A stretch of 39,528 nucleotides of DNA from Myxococcales bacterium. Its GTDB lineage: Bacteria; Myxococcota_A; Polyangia; Polyangiales; Polyangiaceae. A program made the translations under genes and the position numbers. Under the pieces are notes generated by a model. That model ran no database searches, was not told the origin of the DNA, and saw only the letters and a list, made by a program, of their open reading frames with translations. The first letter of the stretch is position 1. Every line of letters begins with the position of its first letter. The stretch covers positions 1-39,528 of the forward strand of contig CANJCO010000049.1 of NCBI GenBank assembly GCA_947473045.1. The letters run 5' to 3'. Positions 6,863 through 15,369 of this stretch are shown one piece after another.

Positions 6863-7910
6863 ATGCCGACTCTCGAACACGAGGCGCTCATCGACCTGAT
6901 CCGCAGCGATCCGTCGCTGCTTGGCATGCTGCTCGCGTCGCTCGGAGTCGAGATCCCTGGCAGGGTGTTGAAAAACACCCTGATAGTAATTGGCGAAGCC
7001 AATTGCGTGGGGTGGGGACCCCGAAAAACCGCGTTTTTCGGGGCGGGGAGGTGCATACCTCCCCGAGATGAAAGGCTAGCAGGCCGTTCTTCAACGGCCT
7101 GCTGGCGGCGCGGCCGAAGTCCGCGACGCTACGCTCACCGTGCCCGAGCTACGCGCCGATCTCGTGGTCGCCTTCGGTAATCAGGAGTCGCCGGACGTCG
7201 TGCTGATTGCCGAGATTCAGCTCCGCCAAGACGCGGATAAGCGCTATTCGATGCCGTTTTACGCGATGTCGGCGCGAAGTCGGTATCGATGCCCCGCCAT
7301 CGTGGTGGTGATTGCCATAGACGAAGCAGTGGCCGCGTGGGCGCGGCAGCCGGTGCAGCTCGACCCCTACAACGCTTGGCGACCGCTCGTGATCGGGCCG
7401 TCGCAGGTGCCTCGCGTGACCGATGTGGCCGAGGCGCGGGCCCGTCCGTACTTGGCGGTTTTGTCGGCGCGCATGCACGCCAAAGGGCACCAAGGGCTCG
7501 CCATCGCGCGCGCTGCGCTCGAGGTGTTGCCCACCCTGCCGGATGACCGTGACGTGGTATATCTTGACGTGATCTGGTCTGCTCTCGACGCCGCCGCGCG
7601 TCTTGCTCTGGAGGCTGAAGTGAACTTCGCGAACTACGTCCCGACCAACCCGTTTTACTATCAAGCGCTCGAAAAAGGCCTCGCACAGGGCCGCGAGGAG
7701 GGCCGCGAGGAGGGGCTCGAAAAGGGCCTCGAAGCGGGCCGCGGCGAAGGTGAGCGCGACGCTCTGCGGGTCATTCTGCGCACACGCGGCCTCACGCCGA
7801 CTGCCCACCACGAAGCGCGCATCGGCGCGTGCAACGACGTGGCGATCCTGCGCGAATGGGTAGCGCGCGCGGTCACCGTGGCCTCGGTCGACGACGTGCT
7901 CGCGGACTGA
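6863..7910 (+). pseudogene. PD-(D/E)XK-like family protein, interrupted by repeat R3
   Basis: The N-terminal piece starts at ATG 6863 (GGGAG lies 4 nt upstream) and reads MPTLEHEALIDLIR then LLASLGVEIPG. It then enters repeat R3 and leaves the frame. The C-terminal piece resumes in another frame after the repeat and is open from 7080, with a possible GTG at 7140, to 7910. It contains VPELRADLVVAF, the core VVLIAEIQLRQDADKR (Asp strand, Glu-x-Gln strand) and RYRCPAIVVVIAIDEAV. A charged GRxEGxEKGLExG repeat follows near 7675-7755, typical of the C-terminus of these Rpn/PD-(D/E)XK-like proteins. Removing about 142 bp (for example 6962-7103) would restore one frame of about 301 aa, a normal length for what I recall as a large myxobacterial family. 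The C-terminal piece keeps the putative nuclease core and could still be made from GTG 7140. Biochemical function is unknown. Confidence 0.78.
6961..7103. repeat. Five-hairpin repeat, copy R3 (complete, inside a gene)
   Basis: The only complete copy, about 143 bp. Hairpin 1: CAGGGTGTT (6961-6969)/AACACCCTG (6974-6982), loop GAAA. Hairpin 2: AATTGGC (6988-6994)/GCCAATT (6998-7004), loop GAA. Hairpin 3: CCCCGAAAAAC (7019-7029)/GTTTTTCGGGG (7033-7043), loop CGC. Hairpin 4: GGGGAGGT (7045-7052)/ACCTCCCC (7057-7064), loop GCAT. Hairpin 5: AGCAGGCCG (7078-7086)/CGGCCTGCT (7095-7103), loop TTCTTCAA. All stems are perfect. Positions 6978-7103 equal R1 positions 1-126 exactly. It encodes no transposase, so it must be moved by something in trans if it is mobile. 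No clear target-site duplication could be read. Confidence 0.92.
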
Positions 7911-8133
7911 AGCGCGACGCTTCGGTAAGGCACACTCGACGCCGCGGTTGTACGTCACCGCGTACGACGCGCGAGCGCCGAGCCCTCCCAGCTCGCGCAC
8001 CGGCTCAAGCCAGCGTTCGGAGCTGAGCGGACATGCTCAGGAGAGTCACCGGACGATACGAGCCGACGACGCTTGGTGGGGAAGCGTTCGCGGCGCTGAG
8101 CAGCGGCCGATCGGACTCCCCCCTTGCGGCGCT
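7911..8133. other. Convergent intergenic region
   Basis: This 223-bp spacer lies between the 3' ends of the broken nuclease-like gene and the minus-strand hydrolase gene. A small stem-loop GAAGCG-CGA-CGCTTC (7909-7923) overlaps the stop codon of the first gene. There is no T-tract. Nothing else stands out. Confidence 0.4.
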
Positions 8134-9198
8134 TCAGCGAGCGATGACGCAGCGCGGAAACCCGTACTCGCTGCTCGTTCCCTCCGTCGCGAACGGAGCG
8201 CCGCGCGTCGCATACGCGGTGATCTGTTGGTTGAGCAGCGGGATCCACTTCATGTCGAGCTCGGGGTGGTCGAAGCGGGCGACGAACGCGTGCGGCGTGC
8301 CCTTGGGATAAAAGCACGCGTTCATGTTTGCTGCGCGGTCGACCACGTCGTGCATGAGCCCGTCATCCGCAGCGCGATCGGCCTCGACGCCTGCGAGCTG
8401 CACAGGCACTGCGATCGCGCCTGCGCCGCTGACGACTTCTTTGCCGAGCTGGATCGCCGCCTCGAGGTGTTGCAGCTGAAACTCGCAGTAGCCGGAGCGC
8501 GCGTGGTTCGGATTCTGTCGCGCGGCGTCGCAGCCTTCCCACGCTTGAACGTAGGAGGGAAGGAGCGGAGCGACTCCCTGGGTGATCCATCCTTGCAGCC
8601 CGGGCGCGCCGAAAAACGGCGCGAAGACTTCGCCCCGGGCCCATACCCCTGCGCCACGCTCCAGCGCCGCAGTCGCGACCATTCCGCCCACCGACAGCCC
8701 GCCCACGACCTTCGTGCCCCCAGCCATGCGCGCGATCTCGGTCATCTCATCGGCGAGGTCGAGGTAGCGCGTGCGCGTGGCGGGCGTGGGCATGTCCGAC
8801 AAGTCGTCGTGCATCTTGCCGTTGCGCGCCACGGTGACGCGACCTTCGCCCGGGAGCAGGGGCATCAGCACCTCGAACCCTGCGGCCGACAGGGGCTTGG
8901 CGACTTCGAAGAACTGCTGCGGACACGCCGTGAAGCCGTGGAAGAGAACAATCGTTCCCTTGTAGGATGCACCTTTCACCGGAGACACCCGCGTCGGCCT
9001 GCAGCCGCTCTGCAGCGTCACGCCCTGTGTGACGCGTGCAACGTACGCGTTCCAGCGGGCGCTCGCGGCGGCGGACATCTGGTTGCCGGAGATTTCGTTG
9101 GCGCCCTCGCCGGCGTCTTCCCCGGGAGGCGCTGAGCACGCGGTGAGCGTCGGCAGGCAAGCGGCAAGGGCGATGAGGCTCAGGCGGGCGAGGGACAT
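8134..9198 (-). CDS. Alpha/beta hydrolase lipoprotein (esterase/lipase-like)
   Basis: A 354-aa predicted lipoprotein. I chose the ATG at 9198, not the longer frame, because it opens directly with a signal peptide (MSLARLSLIALAACLPTLTAC) and lipobox LTAC at Cys21. The alpha/beta-hydrolase core shows the oxyanion region VLFHGFTACPQQFF (about residues 84-97) and the nucleophile elbow GGLSVGG with Ser169. A likely acid lies around Asp274 (GVEAD) and a likely catalytic His at 303 (TPHAF). A cap-like insertion with several Cys residues sits between about 190 and 260. The order resembles monoacylglycerol lipase/carboxylesterase-type enzymes; the substrate cannot be told. It is divergent from the EF-G gene. 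A CCCCG-TCG-CGGGG stem-loop lies in its untranslated leader near 9220. Confidence 0.85.
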   Translation of the reverse strand: MSLARLSLIALAACLPTLTACSAPPGEDAGEGANEISGNQMSAAASARWNAYVARVTQGVTLQSGCRPTRVSPVKGASYKGTIVLFHGFTACPQQFFEVAKPLSAAGFEVLMPLLPGEGRVTVARNGKMHDDLSDMPTPATRTRYLDLADEMTEIARMAGGTKVVGGLSVGGMVATAALERGAGVWARGEVFAPFFGAPGLQGWITQGVAPLLPSYVQAWEGCDAARQNPNHARSGYCEFQLQHLEAAIQLGKEVVSGAGAIAVPVQLAGVEADRAADDGLMHDVVDRAANMNACFYPKGTPHAFVARFDHPELDMKWIPLLNQQITAYATRGAPFATEGTSSEYGFPRCVIAR

Positions 9199-9531
9199 GT
9201 TGCGGGACCTTTCGAACTCCCCGTCGCGGGGCTCCAACACTCGCTTTGCACACATGGTGCCACCGTGTGGTCGCTGCGCTGAACCTCGCATTCGCCGCGA
9301 AATCGGCCCGGTATCGCGCTCGCTCGCGACAGGTCGCGAGGTTCACCGTGGTGCGCGCGATCCAGCCCTTCGCGGGCTCGTGCGGGCCTGAAAGGCGGTT
9401 CGGGCCCGGGCGATCGGGGCCGCCGGCGACACTTTCGCACGGGCGAGACTACAAACGGCCTTGCTCCATGCTAACAGCAGGTCGCGTTTTCATCCCCCTG
9501 GTCTCCCCTTCGTAAAAAAAGAGAGAATCCC
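9199..9531. other. Divergent promoter region between hydrolase and EF-G genes
   Basis: This 333-bp spacer must carry promoters in both directions. A perfect 7-bp dyad CTCGCGA (9323-9329)/TCGCGAG (9334-9340), with a 4-nt spacer, could be an operator. A purine-rich AAGAGAGA tract just before 9532 serves as the EF-G ribosome binding site. I could not pick a convincing -35/-10 pair. No gene is supported. Confidence 0.45.
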
Positions 9532-11664
9532 TTGGCCGCTCGCATTCCCCTCGACCGCATCCGCAACATCGGTATTTCCGCCCACATCGACTCTGGCAAG
9601 ACGACGCTCACCGAGCGAATCTTGTTCTATACGGGCCGAATTCACAAAATCCACGAGGTCCGCGGCAAAGACGGCGTCGGCGCCAAAATGGACTCGATGG
9701 ATCTCGAGCGCGAGAAGGGCATCACCATCCAGTCGGCCGCGACTTACTGCGTGTGGAACGGCTCGCAGCAGCAGTTCGAGCCGCACAACGTCAACATCAT
9801 CGACACCCCCGGCCACGTTGACTTCACGATTGAAGTCGAGCGCGCGCTGCGTGTGCTCGACGGCGCCATCCTCGTGCTCGACTCGGGCAAGGGCGTGCAG
9901 AGCCAGTCGATCACCGTCGACCGCCAGATGAAGCGCTACCACGTGCCGCGCATCGCGTTCGTCAACAAGATGGACAACCCGGGCGCCAACTACGAGCGCG
10001 TCTCGGACATGCTCAAAGAGAAGCTCGGCCACCATCCGGTCAAGATTCAGGTTCCGATCGGCGCCGAGTCCGACTTCCGCGGCATCATCGATCCCATCAT
10101 CGGCAAGGCCTTCTTCTTCGACGGCCACGACGGCGAGATCATCCGCGAAGTCGACGTGCCCGAGGAGTTCGCCAAGGCGGCCGCCGAGGCACGTGAGCGC
10201 ATCATTCAGGAAGTCGCCGACGTCGACGACGTGCTCGGAGACAAGTTCCTCGCCGAGGAGCCCATCACGGTCGACGACATCCGCGCCGCCATTCGCCGCG
10301 CGACGCTCGCGCTGAAGATGACGCCGGTCATGTGCGGTTCGGCCATCAAGAACAAGGGCGTTCAGCTCCTGCTCGACGCCGTCGTGCACTACTTGCCGCG
10401 TCCGACCGAGGTCGTCAACGAGGCCCACGATCAGAGCAACGGCGAAGAGAAAATCGTCGTCGACTCCGATCCGACCAAGCCGTTCGTCGGTCTCGCGTTC
10501 AAGCTCCAGCAGGACAAGTACGGTCAGCTGACCTACTTCCGCATCTATCAGGGCACCGTCTCGGCGGGCGACACCATCTACAACGTCAGCAACGAGATGC
10601 GCAAAGTGCGCGTTCCCCGCATGTTTCGCATGCACTCTGAAGATCGCGAAGAGGTCCCCTCGGCCGAGGCCGGTGACATCGTCGCCTTCTACGGCGTCGA
10701 GGCCAGCTCCGGCGAGACCTTCACCGACGGCAAGGTCAGCATCACGCTGACCTCGATGCACGTGCCCGCGGCCGTCATCTCGCTCGCGATCACGCCGAAA
10801 GACCGGGCGGTCGAGGCCAACTTCTCGAAGGCGCTCAACCGCTTCACGAAAGAAGACCCCACCTTCCGCGTTCACCAGGATGAAGAGTCGCAGCAGACCA
10901 TCATCAGCGGCATGGGCGAGCTCCACCTCGACATCTACATGGAGCGCATGCGCCGCGAGTACAACTGCGACGTCGTCGCGGGCAAGCCGCAGGTCGCTTA
11001 CCGCGAGTCGATCACGCGCCGCGCGGAGATCAACTACACCCACAAGAAGCAGACTGGCGGCTCCGGTCAGTACGCCAAAATCATGGGCTACATCGAGCCG
11101 CTCCCTGCCGATGCGGTCGAGGCCTACGAGTTCGTCGACGACGTCACCGGCGGCTCGATTCCCCGCGAGTTCGTCTCGTCGTGCGACAAGGGCTTCCGCG
11201 ACGGCGTTCGCAAGGGCACCATGATCGGCTTCCCGATCGTGGGCATTCGCTGCGCCATCAACGACGGCGCCTCGCACGCGGTCGACTCGTCTGAAATGGC
11301 GTTCAAAACGGCCGCGATCATGGGCTTCCGCGAGGCGTATGCCAACGCGGCGCCGACCATCCTCGAGCCGATCATGAAGGTGCAGATCGACGCGCCGACC
11401 GAGTTCCAGGGCTCCGTCGTCGGTCACGTCAACCAGCGCCGCGGCGTCATTCTCGAGACCGTCGCCGGCGACAGCGTCAGCATCACGGCCGAGGTCCCGC
11501 TCAACGCGATGTTCGGCTACTCGACCGACCTTCGCTCGGCCACGCAGGGCAAGGGCACCTTCACGATGGAGTTTGCGCGCTACGCCATCGTGCCGAAGCA
11601 GGAGCAGGAAGAAATGAAGAAGGTCTACCGCGAGAAGCTGGCCGCCGAGGCCGCTCGCAAGTAG
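9532..11664 (+). CDS. fusA: Elongation factor G (spd/mitochondrial EFG1-like type)
   Basis: A 710-aa translational GTPase that moves tRNA and mRNA through the ribosome. G1 is AHIDSGKTT (residues 17-25), the switch/G2 block is [15 protein letters not shown]3 is DTPGHVDF (91-98), G4 is NKMD (145-148) and the G5-like block is GSAIKNKG. Domain II ([20 protein letters not shown]), domain III ([13 protein letters not shown]) and domains IV-V (GGSGQYAKI, then GHVNQRRG) follow in normal order. The start is TTG at 9532, preceded by a purine-rich tract, which gives a proper N-terminus before [10 protein letters not shown]. The switch block ([16 protein letters not shown]) and AHIDSGKTT match what I recall of the spirochaete/planctomycete/delta EFG1 subfamily and of human GFM1, not classical bacterial EF-G with AHVDAGKTT. 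No str operon genes (rpsL, rpsG, tuf) flank it, so it is an isolated fusA, perhaps one of several. Confidence 0.96.
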   Translation: MAARIPLDRIRNIGISAHIDSGKTTLTERILFYTGRIHKIHEVRGKDGVGAKMDSMDLEREKGITIQSAATYCVWNGSQQQFEPHNVNIIDTPGHVDFTIEVERALRVLDGAILVLDSGKGVQSQSITVDRQMKRYHVPRIAFVNKMDNPGANYERVSDMLKEKLGHHPVKIQVPIGAESDFRGIIDPIIGKAFFFDGHDGEIIREVDVPEEFAKAAAEARERIIQEVADVDDVLGDKFLAEEPITVDDIRAAIRRATLALKMTPVMCGSAIKNKGVQLLLDAVVHYLPRPTEVVNEAHDQSNGEEKIVVDSDPTKPFVGLAFKLQQDKYGQLTYFRIYQGTVSAGDTIYNVSNEMRKVRVPRMFRMHSEDREEVPSAEAGDIVAFYGVEASSGETFTDGKVSITLTSMHVPAAVISLAITPKDRAVEANFSKALNRFTKEDPTFRVHQDEESQQTIISGMGELHLDIYMERMRREYNCDVVAGKPQVAYRESITRRAEINYTHKKQTGGSGQYAKIMGYIEPLPADAVEAYEFVDDVTGGSIPREFVSSCDKGFRDGVRKGTMIGFPIVGIRCAINDGASHAVDSSEMAFKTAAIMGFREAYANAAPTILEPIMKVQIDAPTEFQGSVVGHVNQRRGVILETVAGDSVSITAEVPLNAMFGYSTDLRSATQGKGTFTMEFARYAIVPKQEQEEMKKVYREKLAAEAARK

Positions 11665-11667
11665 AGG

Positions 11668-11694
11668 GCGCCTACGCCGCTGCGCATCAGGCGC
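11668..11694. terminator. Weak stem-loop after the EF-G gene
   Basis: GCGCCT (11668-11673) pairs with AGGCGC (11689-11694) across a 15-nt loop, starting 3 bp after the EF-G stop. No T-tract follows, so a Rho-independent terminator is doubtful. It is the only structure seen in the 233-bp gap before the next gene. Confidence 0.3.
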
Positions 11695-11887
11695 GGGGCT
11701 GAGCGAAGAGGGCGCGGGGTCTGCTGAACAAGCGGGCCTCGCGTTCGTCTTTTTGTTGCGCGCCCGCGAAGGCTCCGTGCCTCGCGGCGGCGCTCCGACG
11801 ACAAGTGGTGCAACCGGGCGCCCTTCAGCTAGAGTTAAAAGAGCGGGGCCCGGGCTCGCTCCGCGCTCTGAAATTTCTTACATCGAT

Positions 11888-11892
11888 GGAGG
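11888..11892 (+). promoter_or_regulatory. Ribosome binding site that fixes the start of the CxxCH lipoprotein
   Basis: GGAGG lies 5 nt before ATG 11898. The frame is open further upstream (ATG at 11886, and 11805), but only 11898 has this site and begins directly with a lipoprotein signal peptide. Confidence 0.8.
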
Positions 11893-11897
11893 CGCGG

Positions 11898-13910
11898 ATG
11901 CGCAAACAGTTTTGGCTCGTGCTCTGCGTGGCGCTGGCCGCGGTCTGGGCGTACGCAGGCGTAGGGTGCAGCACCTCTGACGGAAGCAAGTTCGGCAGCG
12001 ATCCGGATGCGGGCGAAGTCGACGCCGCAGACCCTGACGCGCAGGAGTTCGGCGACACGGCGTGCCAGCTCGGCTGCGGCGACGGGAGCTCCACGTCTTC
12101 GCCGGTGCTCATCTCGCCTCCCGCCGCCACGCTCACCATCATCAACGGCGTGATTCAGACGCAGGCGTTCACCGCCACCGTCGACGGCAAAGACGTCACG
12201 TCGGCCGTGACGTGGTCGTTCGACACCCCCCTGATGGGCGACGTGCTCTCCGGCGCGACGTTCACGCCCACGGGCAAGGTCGGCGGCGTCGGATCGCTCG
12301 GGGCGCAGGTCGGCAAGTCGACCGGCTCCGCGCTCATCACGGTTTACGTGCAGAATACAGTCGTTAGCGGCGTCAGCCCGCAGCAGCAGGCCACGCTCGA
12401 CAAGCCCGGCGGCGGCAACGATCCGTCGATGAAAATCGTCTATCCCGCCCCCGACACGTTCTTCCCGCTCAAGGTGCTCGCGCCTGAGATGATGTGGAAC
12501 GGGGCCGGCAACGCAGACGTCTACAAGGTCGTCTACAGCGAGAAATACTTCACCCTGACCGAGTATTTCGCGCAGGGCACGCCCTCGCGTCACATCCTCG
12601 ATCAGAAGCTGTGGGACGGACTCGAAGCGTCGGGCGCGGGCCCCAAGAGCGATCCTGTCGGCGTGTCGGTCAACCGGCTGTCGGGCAACACCGCCTACAA
12701 CGCGGTGAAGACCACCTGGCACGTCGCGCAGGGCAAGCTCCACGGCAGCGTTTACTACTGGGAGCTGCCCGACCAGTGCAGCAGCGGCAACGGTCGCATT
12801 CTGCGCATCAAGCCCGATTCGGTGGTTGTCGACGAGTTCTACAAGAACAACGGCCAGTGCTGGGGCTGCCACACGGTCAGCCGAGACGGCACCACGCTGA
12901 TGGCCGATGACGAGACCGGCTCGCCGTTTCCGCAGTTCACCCTCGACCTGACGAAAAATCCGGTCAGCGTGGGCAACATCAAGACGAGCTCGGGCCTCGG
13001 CGGAACCTTCAGCGCGTTCAACGATGTCGGCGACAAGATCCTCGTTTCGAACGACAGCTCGAGCCTCAGCGCCTCGCAGAAGCTGCTGCAGATCGTCGAC
13101 GCCAAGACCGCGAAGGTGCTCAACGCCAACGCGCTGGGCAACGGCGCGGTCGAGCCTGCATGGTCGCCCGACGGCAAGCTCATCGCCGGCATCGGCAACG
13201 TCAGCGGCGGAGGCTGGGCGTTCGACTGCTCGGGCGGCGATCTCGTGGTGGCCGACGTGAACGGGGCGACCGTATCGAACAAGAAGACCGTCGTCGCGCA
13301 GGCCAAGGTGCTCCAGGGCCGGCCGGCGTATCCCTCGTTCTCGCCCACCAGCGATCACATCACGTTCGGCAATCCGACCGCCGGATCGCGCACCACCGAT
13401 CAGGGCGATCTGTGGCTCACCGACTTGAAGGGTGCGCTGCAGCATCTGAAGATCGCGGGCAGCGACGGCAAGAGCTTCAACCCCGTGTTCGCTCCGCTTC
13501 GCGCGGGCGGCTACACGTGGATCGTGTTCGTCACGCGCCGCGACTACGGCAACCGCATGGTCAGCACCAACCGCCAGCAGCTCTGGGTCGCCGCTGTCGA
13601 CGATCCGCCCGGCGCTTCGGGCGATCCGTCTCACCCCGCGTTTTACATGCGCGGCCAGGAAGACTGCGCCAAGAGCGAAAATGCCTACTACGCGCTCGAT
13701 CCCTGCAAAAAGAAGGGTCAGGGCTGCGAGAGCGGCGTCGACTGCTGCTCGGGCCAGTGCATCAAGCAGGGCAACGCCTACGTCTGCGGCGACCCGACCA
13801 CCGTGGGCTGCTCCGACGACGGCAACAAGTGCTCCGTCGACGCCGACTGCTGCGGGGCACCGGTCTCGAAGTGCATCGACGGCTTCTGCCAGAAGCCGCC
13901 TCCCCAGTGA
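11898..13910 (+). CDS. Lipoprotein with Ig-like domain, CxxCH motif, TolB-like propeller and Cys-rich tail
   Basis: A 670-aa predicted lipoprotein; the signal peptide ends at lipobox GVGC (Cys24). After an Asp/Ala-rich linker comes a bacterial Ig-like domain (about residues 75-155, ATLTIINGVIQTQAFTATV). Next is a beta-rich region and a single haem-c motif CWGCH (Cys321, Cys324, His325) followed by TVSRDGTTLMADDE. From about 345 a WD40/TolB-type propeller is visible, with PAWSPDGKLIAGIG, YPSFSPTSDHITFG and NPVFAPLRAGGYTW blades. The last 70 residues form two Cys-rich repeats (GCESGVDCCSGQC and KCSVDADCCG), like those in other surface proteins of this group. I recall the CxxCH-VSRDG arrangement in other myxobacterial and planctomycete PD40-type proteins. 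Haem attachment in the periplasm is inferred. The strong hairpin at 13929-13969 ends the transcript. Confidence 0.8.
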   Translation: MRKQFWLVLCVALAAVWAYAGVGCSTSDGSKFGSDPDAGEVDAADPDAQEFGDTACQLGCGDGSSTSSPVLISPPAATLTIINGVIQTQAFTATVDGKDVTSAVTWSFDTPLMGDVLSGATFTPTGKVGGVGSLGAQVGKSTGSALITVYVQNTVVSGVSPQQQATLDKPGGGNDPSMKIVYPAPDTFFPLKVLAPEMMWNGAGNADVYKVVYSEKYFTLTEYFAQGTPSRHILDQKLWDGLEASGAGPKSDPVGVSVNRLSGNTAYNAVKTTWHVAQGKLHGSVYYWELPDQCSSGNGRILRIKPDSVVVDEFYKNNGQCWGCHTVSRDGTTLMADDETGSPFPQFTLDLTKNPVSVGNIKTSSGLGGTFSAFNDVGDKILVSNDSSSLSASQKLLQIVDAKTAKVLNANALGNGAVEPAWSPDGKLIAGIGNVSGGGWAFDCSGGDLVVADVNGATVSNKKTVVAQAKVLQGRPAYPSFSPTSDHITFGNPTAGSRTTDQGDLWLTDLKGALQHLKIAGSDGKSFNPVFAPLRAGGYTWIVFVTRRDYGNRMVSTNRQQLWVAAVDDPPGASGDPSHPAFYMRGQEDCAKSENAYYALDPCKKKGQGCESGVDCCSGQCIKQGNAYVCGDPTTVGCSDDGNKCSVDADCCGAPVSKCIDGFCQKPPPQ

Positions 13911-13928
13911 GCTGAAGCTGCTGCGACC

Positions 13929-13969
13929 ACGAACGAGGCTCTCTGTACGCAGGGGGCCTCGTTCGTTTT
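13929..13969 (+). terminator. Rho-independent terminator
   Basis: An 11-bp perfect stem ACGAACGAGGC (13929-13939)/GCCTCGTTCGT (13956-13966) with a 16-nt loop, running into TTTTG. It lies 18 bp after the stop of the CxxCH lipoprotein gene and is the clearest intrinsic terminator in the window. Confidence 0.8.
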
Positions 13970-14058
13970 GTGGGCTCGGGTGCACGAGGCGCGCGGCCTG
14001 CTCGGGACGATGGTATGCACGGGACGTCCGCCGATTGGGGCGGCTACGAAAGCACCGC

Positions 14059-15321
14059 ATGATCCGCCGCCCTCGACTCACGACCTGCATCGTGCTCGCA
14101 GGCGTAGCTCCCATTTCTGCCGCCCGGGCGGATGCGGTTCCGCAGGCCGTCGCTGCGGTCACCTCCGAAGCTGCCCCGAGTGCGAAGCGCTGGTACGACG
14201 CGGTCGACGCCTCCGCGTTCGTCGACGCGTATGCGAGCGTGAACTACGGCCTCCCGAGGCCGCAAGCGTCGGAGGCCGACCTTGGCGGGGGCAACGCGCT
14301 GCGCGTCTACGATCGGCAAAACGGCTTCGCGCTGGCGTGGGTGGGCGCCAACGCGAGCGTCGCTCCCGAGCCTGTTGGGGCGACGTTGAGCTTGCGCTTC
14401 GGGCCGCAGGCCTACCTTCACAACGCGAGCGACGTTCCGTACGGACTCGCGTTCGTCAAGCAGGCCTTCGTCACGGGTAAGCCGCATCCCAAAGTCACAC
14501 TCGACTTTGGCAAGTTCGACCAGCCGTTCGGCTCGGAGCAGGCCGACAGCCAGCTCAATCCGAACTACACGCGAAGCCTGCTCTACGGCTACGCGCAACC
14601 CGTGTATTTTACAGGTGTTCGGGCCGACTGGGCCGTGAGCGAGCGGCTCGACGTGAAGGTCATCGCTGCCAACGGCTGGAACAACTCGGTCGACATGAAC
14701 GTCGGCAAGAGCGTGGGCGGGCAAATCGCGTGGACGCCGGCGCCGGAGCTCACCGCGTATGCGGGCTACGTGGGCGGGCCGGAGCAAGCTGACTTCGCGC
14801 GCGTTGCGTGCGGGGCCGACACGGAGTTCGACTCGGCCAAGGGAGCCTGCGCGGCTTCGCCTGGCGCTCAGCCTTCAGTGAATGTCGCGCCGGTCGCAGG
14901 GGCCAACAGCCGCTGGCGTCACCTCGCCGATGTCGTGGTGGACTACAAGCCATCCGCGAAGCTGCGCCTGCTCGCCAATGCCGACTACGGCACCGAAGCG
15001 CGACAAGGCGCGCCGGCCGCCAACTGGTATGGTGTCAACCTCGCGGTGCGCTACCGGCTCACGCGGCAGTGGGAGGTCGCCGCGCGCGGGGAGCACTTCG
15101 TCGACGAGGCGGGCTTCATGACGGCCGCGGCCGCGCGCACGATCGTGTCAGATGGCACCCTCACGCTCGGGTGGTTGCCGACGCGGTTCATGCGCATGAC
15201 GCTCGACAACCGCGTCGACATCGCGAACGCGCCGTTGTTTCGGCGCGGAGCCAGCGGACTGACCACGAGCCAGGTGACCACGACCCTCGGCCTCGTCGTG
15301 ACCTCTGCGCCGCTCGATTGA
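14059..15321 (+). CDS. BBP2-like outer-membrane beta-barrel protein
   Basis: A 420-aa protein with an N-terminal signal peptide (cleavage likely after ARA near residue 24). Alternating amphipathic strands follow, rich in aromatic residues and ending in a hydrophobic strand (TTTLGLVVTSAPLD). Blocks such as VDAYASVNYGLP, GFALAWVGANASV, LSLRFGPQAYLHN, FVKQAFVTGKPHPKVTLDFGKFDQPFG and YTRSLLYGYAQPVYFTGVR match the putative beta-barrel porin-2 (BBP2, PF07642) family of predicted outer-membrane porins. The frame is open upstream to 13681, but that part overlaps the previous gene; ATG 14059 starts the signal peptide. A Cys pair at about residues 253 and 263 may form an extracellular loop disulphide. 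Transported solute is unknown. The beta-helix lipoprotein gene follows 48 bp downstream. Confidence 0.8.
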   Translation: MIRRPRLTTCIVLAGVAPISAARADAVPQAVAAVTSEAAPSAKRWYDAVDASAFVDAYASVNYGLPRPQASEADLGGGNALRVYDRQNGFALAWVGANASVAPEPVGATLSLRFGPQAYLHNASDVPYGLAFVKQAFVTGKPHPKVTLDFGKFDQPFGSEQADSQLNPNYTRSLLYGYAQPVYFTGVRADWAVSERLDVKVIAANGWNNSVDMNVGKSVGGQIAWTPAPELTAYAGYVGGPEQADFARVACGADTEFDSAKGACAASPGAQPSVNVAPVAGANSRWRHLADVVVDYKPSAKLRLLANADYGTEARQGAPAANWYGVNLAVRYRLTRQWEVAARGEHFVDEAGFMTAAAARTIVSDGTLTLGWLPTRFMRMTLDNRVDIANAPLFRRGASGLTTSQVTTTLGLVVTSAPLD

Positions 15322-15369
15322 CGCCGCGTCCGGCGCGCACGACCGCGCGCGCGGTGGTATCGTGATTCA

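Noticed and set aside
6961-7103. A peptide encoded by the repeat (similar translated stretches in R2 and R3, such as AFFGAGRCIPPRDER)
   Set aside because: The similarity follows directly from DNA identity and palindromic constraint. The frame has no start or ribosome binding site of its own and differs between copies.
7140-7910. Treating the C-terminal nuclease-like piece as an independent intact gene
   Set aside because: It lacks the family's N-terminal MPTLEHEAL region, which is present just upstream of R3. A split gene explains both pieces.
9490-11427. Long open frame antisense to the EF-G gene, and similar long antisense frames elsewhere
   Set aside because: These are expected shadows of GC-rich codon usage. 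The sense strand carries a clear conserved protein in every case.
13681-14058. Longer N-terminus of the BBP2-like protein (frame open from 13681)
   Set aside because: This part overlaps the previous gene and its terminator. The signal peptide starts at 14059.
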